DNA of 64,000 bases from Microlunatus sp. Gsoil 973 (GTDB lineage Bacteria; Actinomycetota; Actinomycetes; Propionibacteriales; Propionibacteriaceae). The stretch's first letter is position 1. Each line of letters begins with the position of its first letter. Below, one piece after another: positions 51,875-60,588 of the stretch. A program made the position numbers and the translations under genes. The notes under the pieces were generated by a model that had not been told where the DNA came from, ran no database searches, and saw only the letters and a program-made list of their open reading frames with translations. Where the stretch lies: contig NZ_CP046122.1 in assembly GCF_009707365.1 (NCBI RefSeq), forward strand, positions 3,534,001 to 3,598,000, read 5' to 3'.

Positions 51875-53125
51875 ATGATCAAGAAGCGTCCCGTCCTCAG
51901 GCGATGGGCAACCGTGGCGGCGCTGGCCGCCTTGACCCCGATCACTCTTGCCGCCTGCGGCGGTTCGAGTGGCGGTTCTTCCGGTTCTTCCGGATCGGGC
52001 TCGGTCGACTCGCTGACCGTGCTCGACTACTACACCGACGACCCGGGGCACAGCGACATCGGCGACCAATTGTCCAAGTGCGGCACCTCGATCGGCGTGA
52101 AGAAAGTCGTCCACCAGTCGGTCCCCGGACCTACCCTGATCCAGAAGGTCCTGCAGCAGGCATCATCGAAGTCCCTCCCGGACGTGTTGATGCTGGACAA
52201 TCCCGACATCCAGCAGATCGCCCAGACCGGCGCGCTGGCTCCGCTGGACGACTTCGGCATCAACGCCGACGGTTATGCGCCGGGTCCCAAGGCGGCCGCC
52301 ACCTACCAGGGCAAGCTGTACGGGCTGCAGCCCGGCGCGAACACGATCGTGATCTTCTACAACAAGGACATCCTGTCCAAGGCGCACGTCAAGCCGCCGA
52401 AGACCTGGGCCGAGCTCAAGTCGGCTGCCAAGAAGCTCACGGTCGGCAAGCAGTACGGCTTCGCGTTCAACGCCACCGCCGACTACGAGGGGGCGTGGCA
52501 GTTCCTGCCGCCGATGTGGACCAACGGCGGTGACGAGACCGATCTGACCACGCCGCAGGTTGCCGAGGCTCTGCAACTGTGGAAGGACCTGGTCGACGAC
52601 GGCTCCGCATCGAAGAGCGTGATCAACTGGAGCCAGGCAGATGTCAATGATCAATTCGTCGCCGGCAAGGCCGCGATGATGCTGAACGGCCCGTGGCAGA
52701 TTCCGGTGCTGACCCAGAAGAAGATCAACTTCGGCGTCGTTCCCTTCCCGGTCAACAAGGAGGGGCAGACCTCGGTGGCCCCACTGGGCGGCGAGGCCTG
52801 GACCGTGCCGATGACCGGCGACAAGGAGAAGATGGCCAAGGCGGCGGACCTGGTGAAGTGCATGAACACCGACGCCAATCAGCTGCTGCGGGCCAAGCAG
52901 GGCGGTGTGATCCCGACCAAGATCAAGGTGGCCGAGGAGTTCAAGCAGCAGGAGCCGTCGATGGCCGGGTTCGTCGACGCGGTCGCCACCGCCCGGGCCC
53001 GGACCGGCAAGTTGGGACCGAAGTGGCCAGACACCGCCAAGACGATCTACACCGGCATGCAGTTGGTGCTCACCGGCCAGGCAGCACCGGCTGACGCGAT
53101 GGCCAAGGCTCAGGCGGGCGGCTGA
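51875..53125 (+). CDS. Sugar ABC transporter solute-binding lipoprotein
   Basis: The protein has 416 residues. The signal peptide ends with the lipobox LAAC (Cys28), followed by a Gly/Ser linker. The body is a type-1 extracellular binding protein (DVLMLDNPDIQQIAQTGALAPLDDF, then YGLQPGANTIVIFYNKD, then GKAAMMLNGPWQIP; quoted in outline). It captures a carbohydrate for the permeases encoded directly downstream; its stop overlaps the next start by one base. It is controlled by the divergent LacI. Confidence 0.94.
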   Translation: MIKKRPVLRRWATVAALAALTPITLAACGGSSGGSSGSSGSGSVDSLTVLDYYTDDPGHSDIGDQLSKCGTSIGVKKVVHQSVPGPTLIQKVLQQASSKSLPDVLMLDNPDIQQIAQTGALAPLDDFGINADGYAPGPKAAATYQGKLYGLQPGANTIVIFYNKDILSKAHVKPPKTWAELKSAAKKLTVGKQYGFAFNATADYEGAWQFLPPMWTNGGDETDLTTPQVAEALQLWKDLVDDGSASKSVINWSQADVNDQFVAGKAAMMLNGPWQIPVLTQKKINFGVVPFPVNKEGQTSVAPLGGEAWTVPMTGDKEKMAKAADLVKCMNTDANQLLRAKQGGVIPTKIKVAEEFKQQEPSMAGFVDAVATARARTGKLGPKWPDTAKTIYTGMQLVLTGQAAPADAMAKAQAGG

Positions 53126-54084
53126 TGTCGCAGGCCCAACTGGCCGCTACAGGTAGGGAGGCGAGCCCGTCGGCACCGACCGGTCCGACGGGCTCCCGCC
53201 GGCGCCGCCACTGGCGCGAAGAGACCGCCAAGGTGCTCTTCGTCGTACCGGCGGCGTTCGCGATCGTCGTGCTCTTCGGGTACCCAGTGGTCAAGAACCT
53301 GACCATGAGTTTCCAGGAGTACACCATCCGGACGTTCTTCACCGGTGAGGCCCCCTGGGTCGGGATCACCAACTACGTCACGGTGATCTCGGAGGACCTG
53401 TTCACCAAGACGGTGATCAACACTGCCTTGTTCACGGTCGGGTCGATCGTCGGCCAGTTCATCATCGGGATGTTGTTGGCGCTGTTCTTCCACCGGCACT
53501 TCCCGCTGCACGGCGTGCTGCGGGCGTTATTCCTGTTGCCGTGGCTGATCCCGCTGATCGTCGGCAGTGCTGCCTGGCGGGCCATCCTCGACCAGGACAG
53601 CGGCATCCTGAACGTCGCGCTGGAGACCTTGGGCTTCGATCCCGTACCGTGGCTGACCTCGCCGGATGTGGCATTGATCGCGATCATCCTGGTCAACATC
53701 TGGCTCGGCATCCCGTTCAACCTGACACTGCTCTACAGCGGCCTGCAGGACATACCGGACGAGTTGTACGAGGCCGGCGCGCTCGACGGCGCCACCGGCT
53801 GGCGGGCGTTCTGGAACATCACCTGGCCCAATCTCCGTGCTGTGGTCAGCGTCGTCCTGATGCTCGGCGTGGTCTACACCCTCAAGGTGCTCGACATCAT
53901 CCTCGGGCTGACCCACGGCGGTCCGGCCAATGCCACCCAGACGATCGCCACGCAGTCCTACCAACGGTCCTTCGTCGAGTTCAAGTTCGGCGAAGGTGCC
54001 GCACTGAGCAACATCCTGATCGTGATCTCACTGGCCTTCGCCGTCGTGTACCTGCGGGTCACCCGGCGTCAGGTGGACGAGTGA
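53125..54084 (+). CDS. Sugar ABC transporter permease, MalF type
   Basis: The protein has 319 residues with six or more helices. A basic N-terminal tail (GSRRRRHWREETAKV) precedes helix 1. The EAA loop ELYEAGALDGATGWRAFWN is present. It is coupled to the binding-protein gene by overlap (TGATG). With the following permease it forms the membrane channel. No ATPase gene is nearby. Confidence 0.94.
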   Translation: MSQAQLAATGREASPSAPTGPTGSRRRRHWREETAKVLFVVPAAFAIVVLFGYPVVKNLTMSFQEYTIRTFFTGEAPWVGITNYVTVISEDLFTKTVINTALFTVGSIVGQFIIGMLLALFFHRHFPLHGVLRALFLLPWLIPLIVGSAAWRAILDQDSGILNVALETLGFDPVPWLTSPDVALIAIILVNIWLGIPFNLTLLYSGLQDIPDELYEAGALDGATGWRAFWNITWPNLRAVVSVVLMLGVVYTLKVLDIILGLTHGGPANATQTIATQSYQRSFVEFKFGEGAALSNILIVISLAFAVVYLRVTRRQVDE

Positions 54085-54097
54085 GGAGGGCCGCCCG

Positions 54098-54979
54098 ATG
54101 ACCACAGTTGCCGAAGTCCCCGACAACCGGACCGCGGACGAACAGCGTCGCCACCAGCGCCATCTGATGATTCGCCACACCAAGGACTGGATCCGGATGG
54201 GGCTGGGGATCATCTTCCTGGTCGGGATGTTGTTCCCGGTCTACTGGATGTTGAACATCTCGTTGCAGGGCAGCGGAACGACGCTGACCTCCTCGGTGTT
54301 TCCGCTGCATCCGAACTGGGACGGCTACCGGACGGCGATCGCCGACCAGGGCGGCCATCTGATCACCAGTCTGATCATCGCCGTCGGGACCGTGGTGGTG
54401 ACCCTGATCATCGCAGCGCCGTGTGCCTACGCGCTGGCCCAGTTCCGGTTCCGCTGGATCAATTGGGCGTTGCTGGCGATCCTGATCTCGCAGATGATCC
54501 CCGGCATCGTGATCGCCAACGCCCTGTACGCGCTGTACGAGCGGCTCAATCTGTTGGACTCGATCCCCGGGCTGATCATCGCCAACGCTGCGAACGCGAT
54601 ACCGTTCGGGATCCTGATCATGCGATCCTTCATGCTCGGCGTGCCGCCGTCGATCGTCGAAGCGGCCCGGGTCGATGGTGCCGGTCGGTTCCGGGCCTTC
54701 CTGTCCATCGTTGTGCCGATCAGCCGGAACTCCCTGATCACCGTGGGCCTCTTCTCCTTCCTGTTCGCCTGGAGTGACTTCGTGTTCGCGCTGACGTTGA
54801 CCACCAAGGGCACGATCGTCCCGGTCACTCTCGGCATCTACACCTACCTCGGTGCCCATGTCGCCAACTGGAGCCCGGTGATGGCAACCGCGGTGCTGGC
54901 GTCGATCCCGGCGATCATCCTGTTGATCATCGCCCAGCGGTACATCGCGGCCGGCGCCTTCGGTGGCGCAGTCAAGTAG
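54098..54979 (+). CDS. Sugar ABC transporter permease, MalG type
   Basis: The protein has 293 residues. Helix 1 reads [19 protein letters not shown], and the EAA loop [19 protein letters not shown] is intact. GAGGAGG lies just before ATG54098, 13 bases past the previous stop. It completes the importer. The ThuA gene follows 44 bases after its stop. Confidence 0.94.
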   Translation: MTTVAEVPDNRTADEQRRHQRHLMIRHTKDWIRMGLGIIFLVGMLFPVYWMLNISLQGSGTTLTSSVFPLHPNWDGYRTAIADQGGHLITSLIIAVGTVVVTLIIAAPCAYALAQFRFRWINWALLAILISQMIPGIVIANALYALYERLNLLDSIPGLIIANAANAIPFGILIMRSFMLGVPPSIVEAARVDGAGRFRAFLSIVVPISRNSLITVGLFSFLFAWSDFVFALTLTTKGTIVPVTLGIYTYLGAHVANWSPVMATAVLASIPAIILLIIAQRYIAAGAFGGAVK

Positions 54980-55023
54980 CCGTTCAACCCCCTGACAAGA
55001 ACCCTGAGAAGAGAGAAGTGCAG

Positions 55024-55800
55024 ATGTCGAACAGTTCGTCGCCGATCCGCGTCCTGGTCTGGGGCGAGAACCGCCACGAGAAGATCGAACCGCATGTCGC
55101 CGAGATCTACCCCGACGGCATGCACACCACCATCGCGGCCGGCATCACGGAGAATCTCGGCGACCGGGCCAGGGTTTCGACGACCACGCTGGACGAGCCC
55201 GAGCACGGGCTGACCGACGACGTCCTGGCCGACACCGATGTGCTCGTCTGGTGGGGCCACGCCGCACACGGCGAGGTGGCCGACGAGGTCGTCGACCGGG
55301 TGCACCAGCACGTCCTGTCCGGCATGGGCCTGGTCGTCCTGCACTCCGCACACTGGTCGAAGATCTTCGGGAAGCTGATGGGCACCACCTGCACGCTGCG
55401 CTGGCGCAGCGAACGGGACCGGGAACTGGTCTGGACCGTCGATGCCACGCATCCGATCACCGAGGGCGTACCCAATCCGATCATCATCGATCAGCAGGAG
55501 ATGTACGGGGAGACCTTCGACATCCCGGCACCCGACGAGTTGATCTTCATCTCCTCCTTCACCGGCGGCGAGGTGTTCCGTTCCGGTTGCACCTTCCGGC
55601 GCGGCAACGGCAGGATCTTCTTCTTCTCCCCCGGTGATCAGGACTACCCGGTCTATCACCACAAGGATGTCAGGAGAGTGATCGCCAACGGCGTCGCCTG
55701 GGCCACCACCGACCGGCCGCGGCGGATCCCGACCCTGCTCCGCTACGACACCGACGACTTCTACAACGGACACGGATACACCGGCCCGATCGCCGACTGA
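55024..55800 (+). CDS. ThuA family protein
   Basis: The protein has 258 residues with the ThuA (trehalose-utilisation) class I glutamine-amidotransferase-like fold. Visible segments are [41 protein letters not shown], and TPITEGVP-type ([10 protein letters not shown]). The function in sugar catabolism is not settled; ThuA/ThuB act with keto-sugar oxidation in rhizobia. ATG55024 fits GAGAGAAG; GTG55018 is an alternative. It sits between importer genes and a Gfo/Idh gene. Confidence 0.9.
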   Translation: MSNSSSPIRVLVWGENRHEKIEPHVAEIYPDGMHTTIAAGITENLGDRARVSTTTLDEPEHGLTDDVLADTDVLVWWGHAAHGEVADEVVDRVHQHVLSGMGLVVLHSAHWSKIFGKLMGTTCTLRWRSERDRELVWTVDATHPITEGVPNPIIIDQQEMYGETFDIPAPDELIFISSFTGGEVFRSGCTFRRGNGRIFFFSPGDQDYPVYHHKDVRRVIANGVAWATTDRPRRIPTLLRYDTDDFYNGHGYTGPIAD

Positions 55801-55851
55801 GACACTTCCAGACACGTTCCGCAGATCCCCTTGCCGCACCACGTGCTGCAT

Positions 55852-55877
55852 CCCGCACCGGAAGTACCCGGTGCGGG
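55852..55877. terminator. Intercistronic hairpin between ThuA and Gfo/Idh genes
   Basis: The perfect 10-base arms CCCGCACCGG and CCGGTGCGGG surround a 6-base loop. The 111-base gap otherwise holds only the next ribosome site. The hairpin could end the importer transcript or adjust downstream expression. Confidence 0.6.
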
Positions 55878-55911
55878 AGGCAATAGGTGGTGCGGCCGGC
55901 CAGGAGGCACG

Positions 55912-57042
55912 ATGAACAACGAACAGCCGGTCCGGATCATCCAGGTCGGGGCCGGAGGCATGGGCCGGGCCTGGTTGGGAGCGATCGGCCGGTCACCCGA
56001 TGCCGAACTCGTCGGCCTGGTCGACATCGCTCCGGGCGCCGCCGAAGCGGCGCTGGAGTCGACCCGCACGCCGTCGGTGCCGACCGCCACGTCGCTGCCC
56101 GAACTGCTGCGCCGGGTCGAGGCCGATGCCGTGGTCAACGTCACGATCCCTGAGGCCCACGTCGACGTCAGCATCAGCGCACTGTCGGCCGGGCTGCCCG
56201 TGCTGTGCGAGAAGCCCGCCGCGGAGAACACGGCTGCCGCACTGTCGATGGCGGCCGCCGCAGAAGTCAGCGGTCGGTTGATGATGATCTCCCAGTCCCG
56301 CCGCTACTACGGTCACGTGGTTGCGTTGGGTGAGTTGATCACCCGGATCGGCGGCGCCGGACTCGTCGAGTGCAGCTTCTACAAGGCACCACATTTCGGT
56401 GGCTTCCGGGACCAGATGGACTACCCACTGCTGATCGACATGGCGATCCATCAATTCGATCTCGCCCGGCTGCTGATCGGCAGCGATCCTGTGTCGATCT
56501 TCTGCGAGTCGTTCAACCCGGACTGGAGCTGGTACGCCGGAGACGCGGCGGCGCAGGTCAGCACCGTCTTCGACGGCGGCACCCGGTTCGCCTTCACCGG
56601 CAGTTGGTGCAGCCCCGGGCTGGAGACCTCCTGGAACGGCGACTGGCGGATCAGCGGGCCGAACGGCACGGCCCGTTGGGACGGTGATCATGCCCCGACG
56701 GCCGAGACCGCCGAGGGGCAGCCGATACCGGTGACCGTGCCCGACCTGCCGGCGGAGATCAACGGTTCACTGGCGGAGTTCATCACCGCGCTGCGCGGCG
56801 GACCGGTGCCCGACGGTGAGGTGCATAGCAACATCCTCAGCCTGCTGATGGTCGAGGCGGCCGTCCGATCTGCCCGGTCCGGGCAACGGGAGAAGCTGGC
56901 CGGGCTGCTGCAGGAGGCCTATGAGGTTGCCGTGCAGAGCGAACAGCGCCCAGCGGTCCGCGCCGCTCTTGCCGGGTGGTCGTCGGTCCATGACCTCATC
57001 GGTCGGCCGTACCACGGTGTGACCACCGACGCCGGAGTCTAG
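55912..57042 (+). CDS. Gfo/Idh/MocA family oxidoreductase
   Basis: The protein has 376 residues. The Rossmann motif is IIQVGAGGMGRAWLG, the EKP motif reads CEKPAAENTAAAL, and the active-site region DMAIHQFDLARLLIG is typical. It probably oxidises or reduces the imported sugar, together with ThuA. ATG55912 has GGAGG upstream. Its 3' end overlaps the convergent TetR gene by 4 bases. Confidence 0.93.
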   Translation: MNNEQPVRIIQVGAGGMGRAWLGAIGRSPDAELVGLVDIAPGAAEAALESTRTPSVPTATSLPELLRRVEADAVVNVTIPEAHVDVSISALSAGLPVLCEKPAAENTAAALSMAAAAEVSGRLMMISQSRRYYGHVVALGELITRIGGAGLVECSFYKAPHFGGFRDQMDYPLLIDMAIHQFDLARLLIGSDPVSIFCESFNPDWSWYAGDAAAQVSTVFDGGTRFAFTGSWCSPGLETSWNGDWRISGPNGTARWDGDHAPTAETAEGQPIPVTVPDLPAEINGSLAEFITALRGGPVPDGEVHSNILSLLMVEAAVRSARSGQREKLAGLLQEAYEVAVQSEQRPAVRAALAGWSSVHDLIGRPYHGVTTDAGV

Positions 57043-57691
57043 CTCCGGGCGGTGTTGAGCGCCGCGAACCCTGCCAGCATGGCATCCAGGGCGAATTCCA
57101 ACCGGTAGGTCGGGGAGCGGCCGGCGCTGGCCCGGGCGGCCCGGGTCAGCAGCGGGTGGTCCGCTGCCTCTGCCAGCCGACCGGCCGGATCTCCCGGTAG
57201 GGCGTTCGAGGTGTCGGTGCCCGTGGAGAGGGCGGCGTGCACCAGCGCCAGCCGCCCACTGCGTACACCATGTCGAGGGCGTATTCGGGTGTGAACCCGG
57301 CGTCGCAGAGCATGCCCACCAGGGACTCCAGGATCTGCAGGTTGCCGCTGGTCATCGCCGGCCGGGCCAGGACCAGCGGCACGAGTTCGCGGTGGGCGGT
57401 CAGCTTGTCGTAGAACGCCACGCCGTAGCCGCGCACAGTGTCCTGCCAGTCCCCCGGCGACGTCCGGCCTGTGGTTGCCTCGACGACAAGCTCACCGACG
57501 ATTGCATCCAGTAACGCGTCCTTGTTCGGGAAGTGGTGATAGATCGCCATCGCCTCCACTCCGAGTTCGGCGCCGAGCCGGCGCATGGACAGCGCCCTCA
57601 GCCCTTCCCGGTCGGCAAGCCCGATCGCTGCCCGGAGGATCGTTGTCGGCTCGAGTCCGGCGTGCTGTCCCCGGCTTCTGGACGGGCTCAT
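57039..57691 (-). pseudogene. TetR family transcriptional regulator, frameshifted
   Basis: The HTH reads TILRAAIGLADREGLRALSMRRLGAELGVEAMAIYHHFPNKDALL in outline (residues about 15-60). The first frame holds through ALDMVYAVGG; the second picks up at VHAALSTGTDTSNALPG and ends at 57039. Adding one base next to 57251 gives AVGGLALVHAALSTG and about 217 residues. ATG57691 has AGGAGG upstream. It is divergent from a small membrane gene with clear operator-like repeats between. Confidence 0.86.
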
Positions 57692-57716
57692 GGTCCTCCT
57701 GGGGTTACCCCTGTTG

Positions 57717-57770
57717 CTCTGTTTTACGCCGTACATTAGCGTAGGTCGTGTCTTACATCGTAAAACAGAG
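57717..57770. promoter_or_regulatory. TetR operator region with long inverted repeat
   Basis: The perfect 12-base arms CTCTGTTTTACG (57717-57728) and CGTAAAACAGAG (57759-57770) lie 30 bases apart. Each holds part of a smaller palindrome, TTACGCCGTA and TTACATCGTAA. The layout gives two TetR sites in opposite orientation between the regulator and the gene at 57780. Confidence 0.75.
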
Positions 57771-57779
57771 GAGCATGCT

Positions 57780-58238
57780 GTGTCCTACACCGCAACAACC
57801 GTCGGTCCTCCGCGTGGGGCGTTGACCGCGGCCTACACCGGCCTCGGACTGACCGTCGCCTCGATCGTGCTGGTCTTCGTCGATCACGCGACCGGCAACG
57901 TGTTGGCCGCGCACATCCGGGACGGCTACCCGTTCTACAGCCGGGACCGGATCGACGGCGCCGCGACGATCTACCTGAGCTATCTGTCCGTCCTCGGTGG
58001 GCTGGGCATCATCGGCTGGCTGACCACCCTGTGGGCGATCGCCCGGCGCAAGCGCTGGGCTCGGTGGCTGGCCACCGGACTCGTCGCGGTCGGCACGGCC
58101 GTCGCCCTGTTCGACCTGTTGGTGCGTGACACCTCGGGTGACACCGGCCTGCCCGCGCTGATCGGCGCCGCCGGACTGCTGCCCGGTCTCGCCGGGCTTG
58201 CCCTGGTGATCATGCTCTGGCGCCGTCCCGATTCCTGA
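57780..58238 (+). CDS. Small multi-pass membrane protein
   Basis: The protein has 152 residues and four membrane helices (GLGLTVASIVLVFVDH, YLSYLSVLGGLGIIGWL, WLATGLVAVGTAVALFDLLV, GAAGLLPGLAGLALVIMLW). No family is recognised with confidence. GTG57780 has GAGGAG at good spacing. It is under the divergent TetR and is followed 36 bases later by a serine hydrolase, so it is likely part of an inducible unit. Confidence 0.82.
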   Translation: MSYTATTVGPPRGALTAAYTGLGLTVASIVLVFVDHATGNVLAAHIRDGYPFYSRDRIDGAATIYLSYLSVLGGLGIIGWLTTLWAIARRKRWARWLATGLVAVGTAVALFDLLVRDTSGDTGLPALIGAAGLLPGLAGLALVIMLWRRPDS

Positions 58239-58274
58239 TCACCAGTCCACCACCGATCCTCGAAGGAGGGCCGC

Positions 58275-59396
58275 ATGACCACATCACTCGAACCCGACCG
58301 GTTGACGGCCGCACTGACCGACCTGCACACGGCCGGTGTGCCCGGCGCGTTCGCCGAGGTACGCCAGGACGGCCGGATCTGGCGCGGTGCTGCCGGAGTC
58401 GCCGACCTCGACACCGGCGAACCGGTCGATCCTGATCTTGCCCACCGCGTCGGGAGCATCACCAAGACCTTCACTGCTGTCGCCGTGCTGCGCCAGGTCG
58501 AGCGAGGACAGATCGATCTCGACAGGCCGGTCGGCCACTACCTGCCCGAGCTCGTCCCGGGCGAGCGCGGGCGCACCATCACTGTCCGGATGTTGATCAA
58601 CCACACCAGCGGACTGGCCGAGTATCTGCCGTACGCCTACCCGTCCCTGCGATCGTTCCCGGTGATCGCGAAGACGACTCCGGAAAGCCTGGAGGCCGAA
58701 CGGCTCCGCAGTTTCGATCCGCTGGAGTTGATCAAGCTCGGCGTGGCCGCCCCGGCCACAGGCGGGCCGGGCAGCTCGCCGGGCGTCTACTCCAACACCA
58801 ACTACCTGCTGTTGGGACAACTTCTCGATCGCGTCACCGGGATCGGAGCCGAGGAGTTGATCACCAAGGACGTCATCGAGCCCGCCGGCCTGCGTCACAC
58901 CGACTTCCCGGAGGGTCCGCGGCTCAGGGTCCCGCACTCCCGGCTCTACGAGTCCTGGTTCGGAATGCTCGAGCCGCCCCATGACTTCAGCGTCTTCGAC
59001 ATGTCCTGGGTCGGGGTCTCTGCGGCGCTGGTATCGACCGTCGGGGACCTCAACGAGTTCTTCGGCCGGCTGCTGGCCGGGAGCATCGTCGAACCGGCGA
59101 CGCTGGCCCAGATGCAGCGCACCGGCCCAGTGATCTCCTTCGAACAGAGCGTGATCGACTACGGTCTCGGGCTGCACCGCAGGGAGGTGCCCGGCCACGG
59201 CACCTTCTGGGGTCACGACGGCTCGGTCTGGGGCGGCGGTGCGATCGTGCTGTGCAGCGCAGACGGCGGCCGGCAGTTGGCCCTTGCCGCCAATCGGCAA
59301 CGGTGGAACCGACTGGACGAGACCGGGCGACCGCAGCCGCATCCCATCGATGGTGCGCTCAACCGCTTCCTGCACCTCGCGATGGGCGGGTCATGA
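58275..59396 (+). CDS. Serine hydrolase, beta-lactamase class C family
   Basis: The protein has 373 residues. Motifs are SITK (VGSITKTFT), YSN (GVYSNTNYL), and HDG (WGHDGSVWG), the last in the position of the KTG/HxG box. There is no signal peptide. It is most like D-alanyl-D-alanine carboxypeptidase or esterase-type members. It is probably co-transcribed with the membrane gene at 57780 under TetR control. The substrate is unknown. Confidence 0.92.
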   Translation: MTTSLEPDRLTAALTDLHTAGVPGAFAEVRQDGRIWRGAAGVADLDTGEPVDPDLAHRVGSITKTFTAVAVLRQVERGQIDLDRPVGHYLPELVPGERGRTITVRMLINHTSGLAEYLPYAYPSLRSFPVIAKTTPESLEAERLRSFDPLELIKLGVAAPATGGPGSSPGVYSNTNYLLLGQLLDRVTGIGAEELITKDVIEPAGLRHTDFPEGPRLRVPHSRLYESWFGMLEPPHDFSVFDMSWVGVSAALVSTVGDLNEFFGRLLAGSIVEPATLAQMQRTGPVISFEQSVIDYGLGLHRREVPGHGTFWGHDGSVWGGGAIVLCSADGGRQLALAANRQRWNRLDETGRPQPHPIDGALNRFLHLAMGGS

Positions 59397-59439
59397 TCAG
59401 CAGACGGTGATCAGGGAGACGGTGATCAGGATCTGATGA

Positions 59440-60456
59440 TCAGGATCTGGGGCCGCGCTCCAGTGCGTTCCTGATCGTGTCGCGCTGCCGGGCGCGGGCG
59501 TCCCGGAGTTTGCCCTCTGCGTCCCGGACCCTGCCGATGGCGTCGCGGACCTTCGGATCCTTGCGTACGTGATCAAGGGTGAGCGCCTCGGCAAGCTGGC
59601 CATGATCACGCCAGCCGGGCTCGGGTCGTACGATCTCAAGCCGACCGCCGAGCTCGGCATGGGTCTGCAGACCGCCGAGAATGATCTCCAGCCCGAAACC
59701 GAAGTCGTCATCGCCCTCACTGGCCCCGACATCGGGTTCGGGATCGGGATCACCGTCAGCGGCGGCCGCATCCTGCAGGTAGCCGCCTGATTGCACGAGC
59801 GGGGCGAGGTCAGGGAACCGTTCCTCGGTGACGAGTTCCCTGACCAGCTCCGCCGGGATCCGAGAGCGGTTCAGCCTTCCATCGGAGGCGATGTCGCGCT
59901 CCATCATGCTGCTGGCGCGGACGTAGTTGGTGATCAGCAGGAGAGCGCGAACCTTGTCCGCATCGGGAATCTCGAGTCCGCGCATGCAGCGCATCGCCCG
60001 GTCGACGATCGCCAGGTTGTTGGGCGTCAACAGCTGGGCCTCGGAGACCGGAACGTCTCCCAGCCACGGGTGATCACGATAGATGCCGAGCATCTGCGCC
60101 GCGAACTGGCGCAGCTGGGTCCGCCAGTCCGGGTCGACGATGCCCTCGTGTTTGCCGTCGCCCAATCCGCGGTCGGAGTCGAGGAGCACCTCGCCCGCGA
60201 CGGCATCGGCCATCAACTGGAGCAGGTCGTCCTTAGCGGTGACGTAGCGGTAAAGGGCCATCGTGGTGAAACCGAGCGCGGCCGCCACCTTGCTCATGGT
60301 CACGGCACCGAGCCCCTCGGCGTCGGCGATGCCGATCGCCGCCTCGACGATCCGTTCGTGGCTCAACTCCCGCTTGGGTCCCCGCTGCGGATCGGCCACC
60401 ATGCCCCAGCTGATCGCGACGGCCCGGGGCAGACCGCCGTCCAATGGATCACTCAC
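59440..60456 (-). CDS. TetR family regulator with TetR_C_1-type domain and helical tail
   Basis: The protein has about 338 residues. The HTH (about 30-75) reads IADAEGLGAVTMSKVAAALGF and ALYRYVTAKDDLL. The C-terminal tetracycline-repressor-like domain (about 80-235) contains WRTQLRQFAAQMLGIYRDHPWLG. The extra about 85 residues end in a charged helix (VRDAIGRVRDAEGKLRDARAR), unusual for TetR. GTG60456 and GTG60465 are possible starts. It is divergent from a flavin monooxygenase/exporter unit with three direct repeats between them. Confidence 0.9.
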   Translation of the reverse strand: MSDPLDGGLPRAVAISWGMVADPQRGPKRELSHERIVEAAIGIADAEGLGAVTMSKVAAALGFTTMALYRYVTAKDDLLQLMADAVAGEVLLDSDRGLGDGKHEGIVDPDWRTQLRQFAAQMLGIYRDHPWLGDVPVSEAQLLTPNNLAIVDRAMRCMRGLEIPDADKVRALLLITNYVRASSMMERDIASDGRLNRSRIPAELVRELVTEERFPDLAPLVQSGGYLQDAAAADGDPDPEPDVGASEGDDDFGFGLEIILGGLQTHAELGGRLEIVRPEPGWRDHGQLAEALTLDHVRKDPKVRDAIGRVRDAEGKLRDARARQRDTIRNALERGPRS

Positions 60457-60524
60457 CCAGACCACTCATCCGGATCATCGTGCCGCATCACGACTCAACG
60501 GTATCAAACCGTGTACACCGCACT

Positions 60525-60572
60525 CTGTATATGTAATACTCTGTTTATGTCGCACGCTGTATATCTCACACA
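60525..60572. promoter_or_regulatory. Three 16-bp direct repeats before the monooxygenase gene
   Basis: CTGTATATGTAATACT, CTGTTTATGTCGCACG and CTGTATATCTCACACA follow one another with exact 16-base spacing, ending 16 bases before the start. They are AT-rich in a GC-rich genome and contain the promoter region. They are candidate sites for the divergent TetR. Confidence 0.7.
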
Positions 60573-60588
60573 CAGAAATGGAGCAGCC

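Noticed and set aside
59791-60588. N-terminal extension of the FAD monooxygenase
   Set aside because: It is antisense to the TetR gene. The GxGxxG motif begins about 15 residues after ATG60589.
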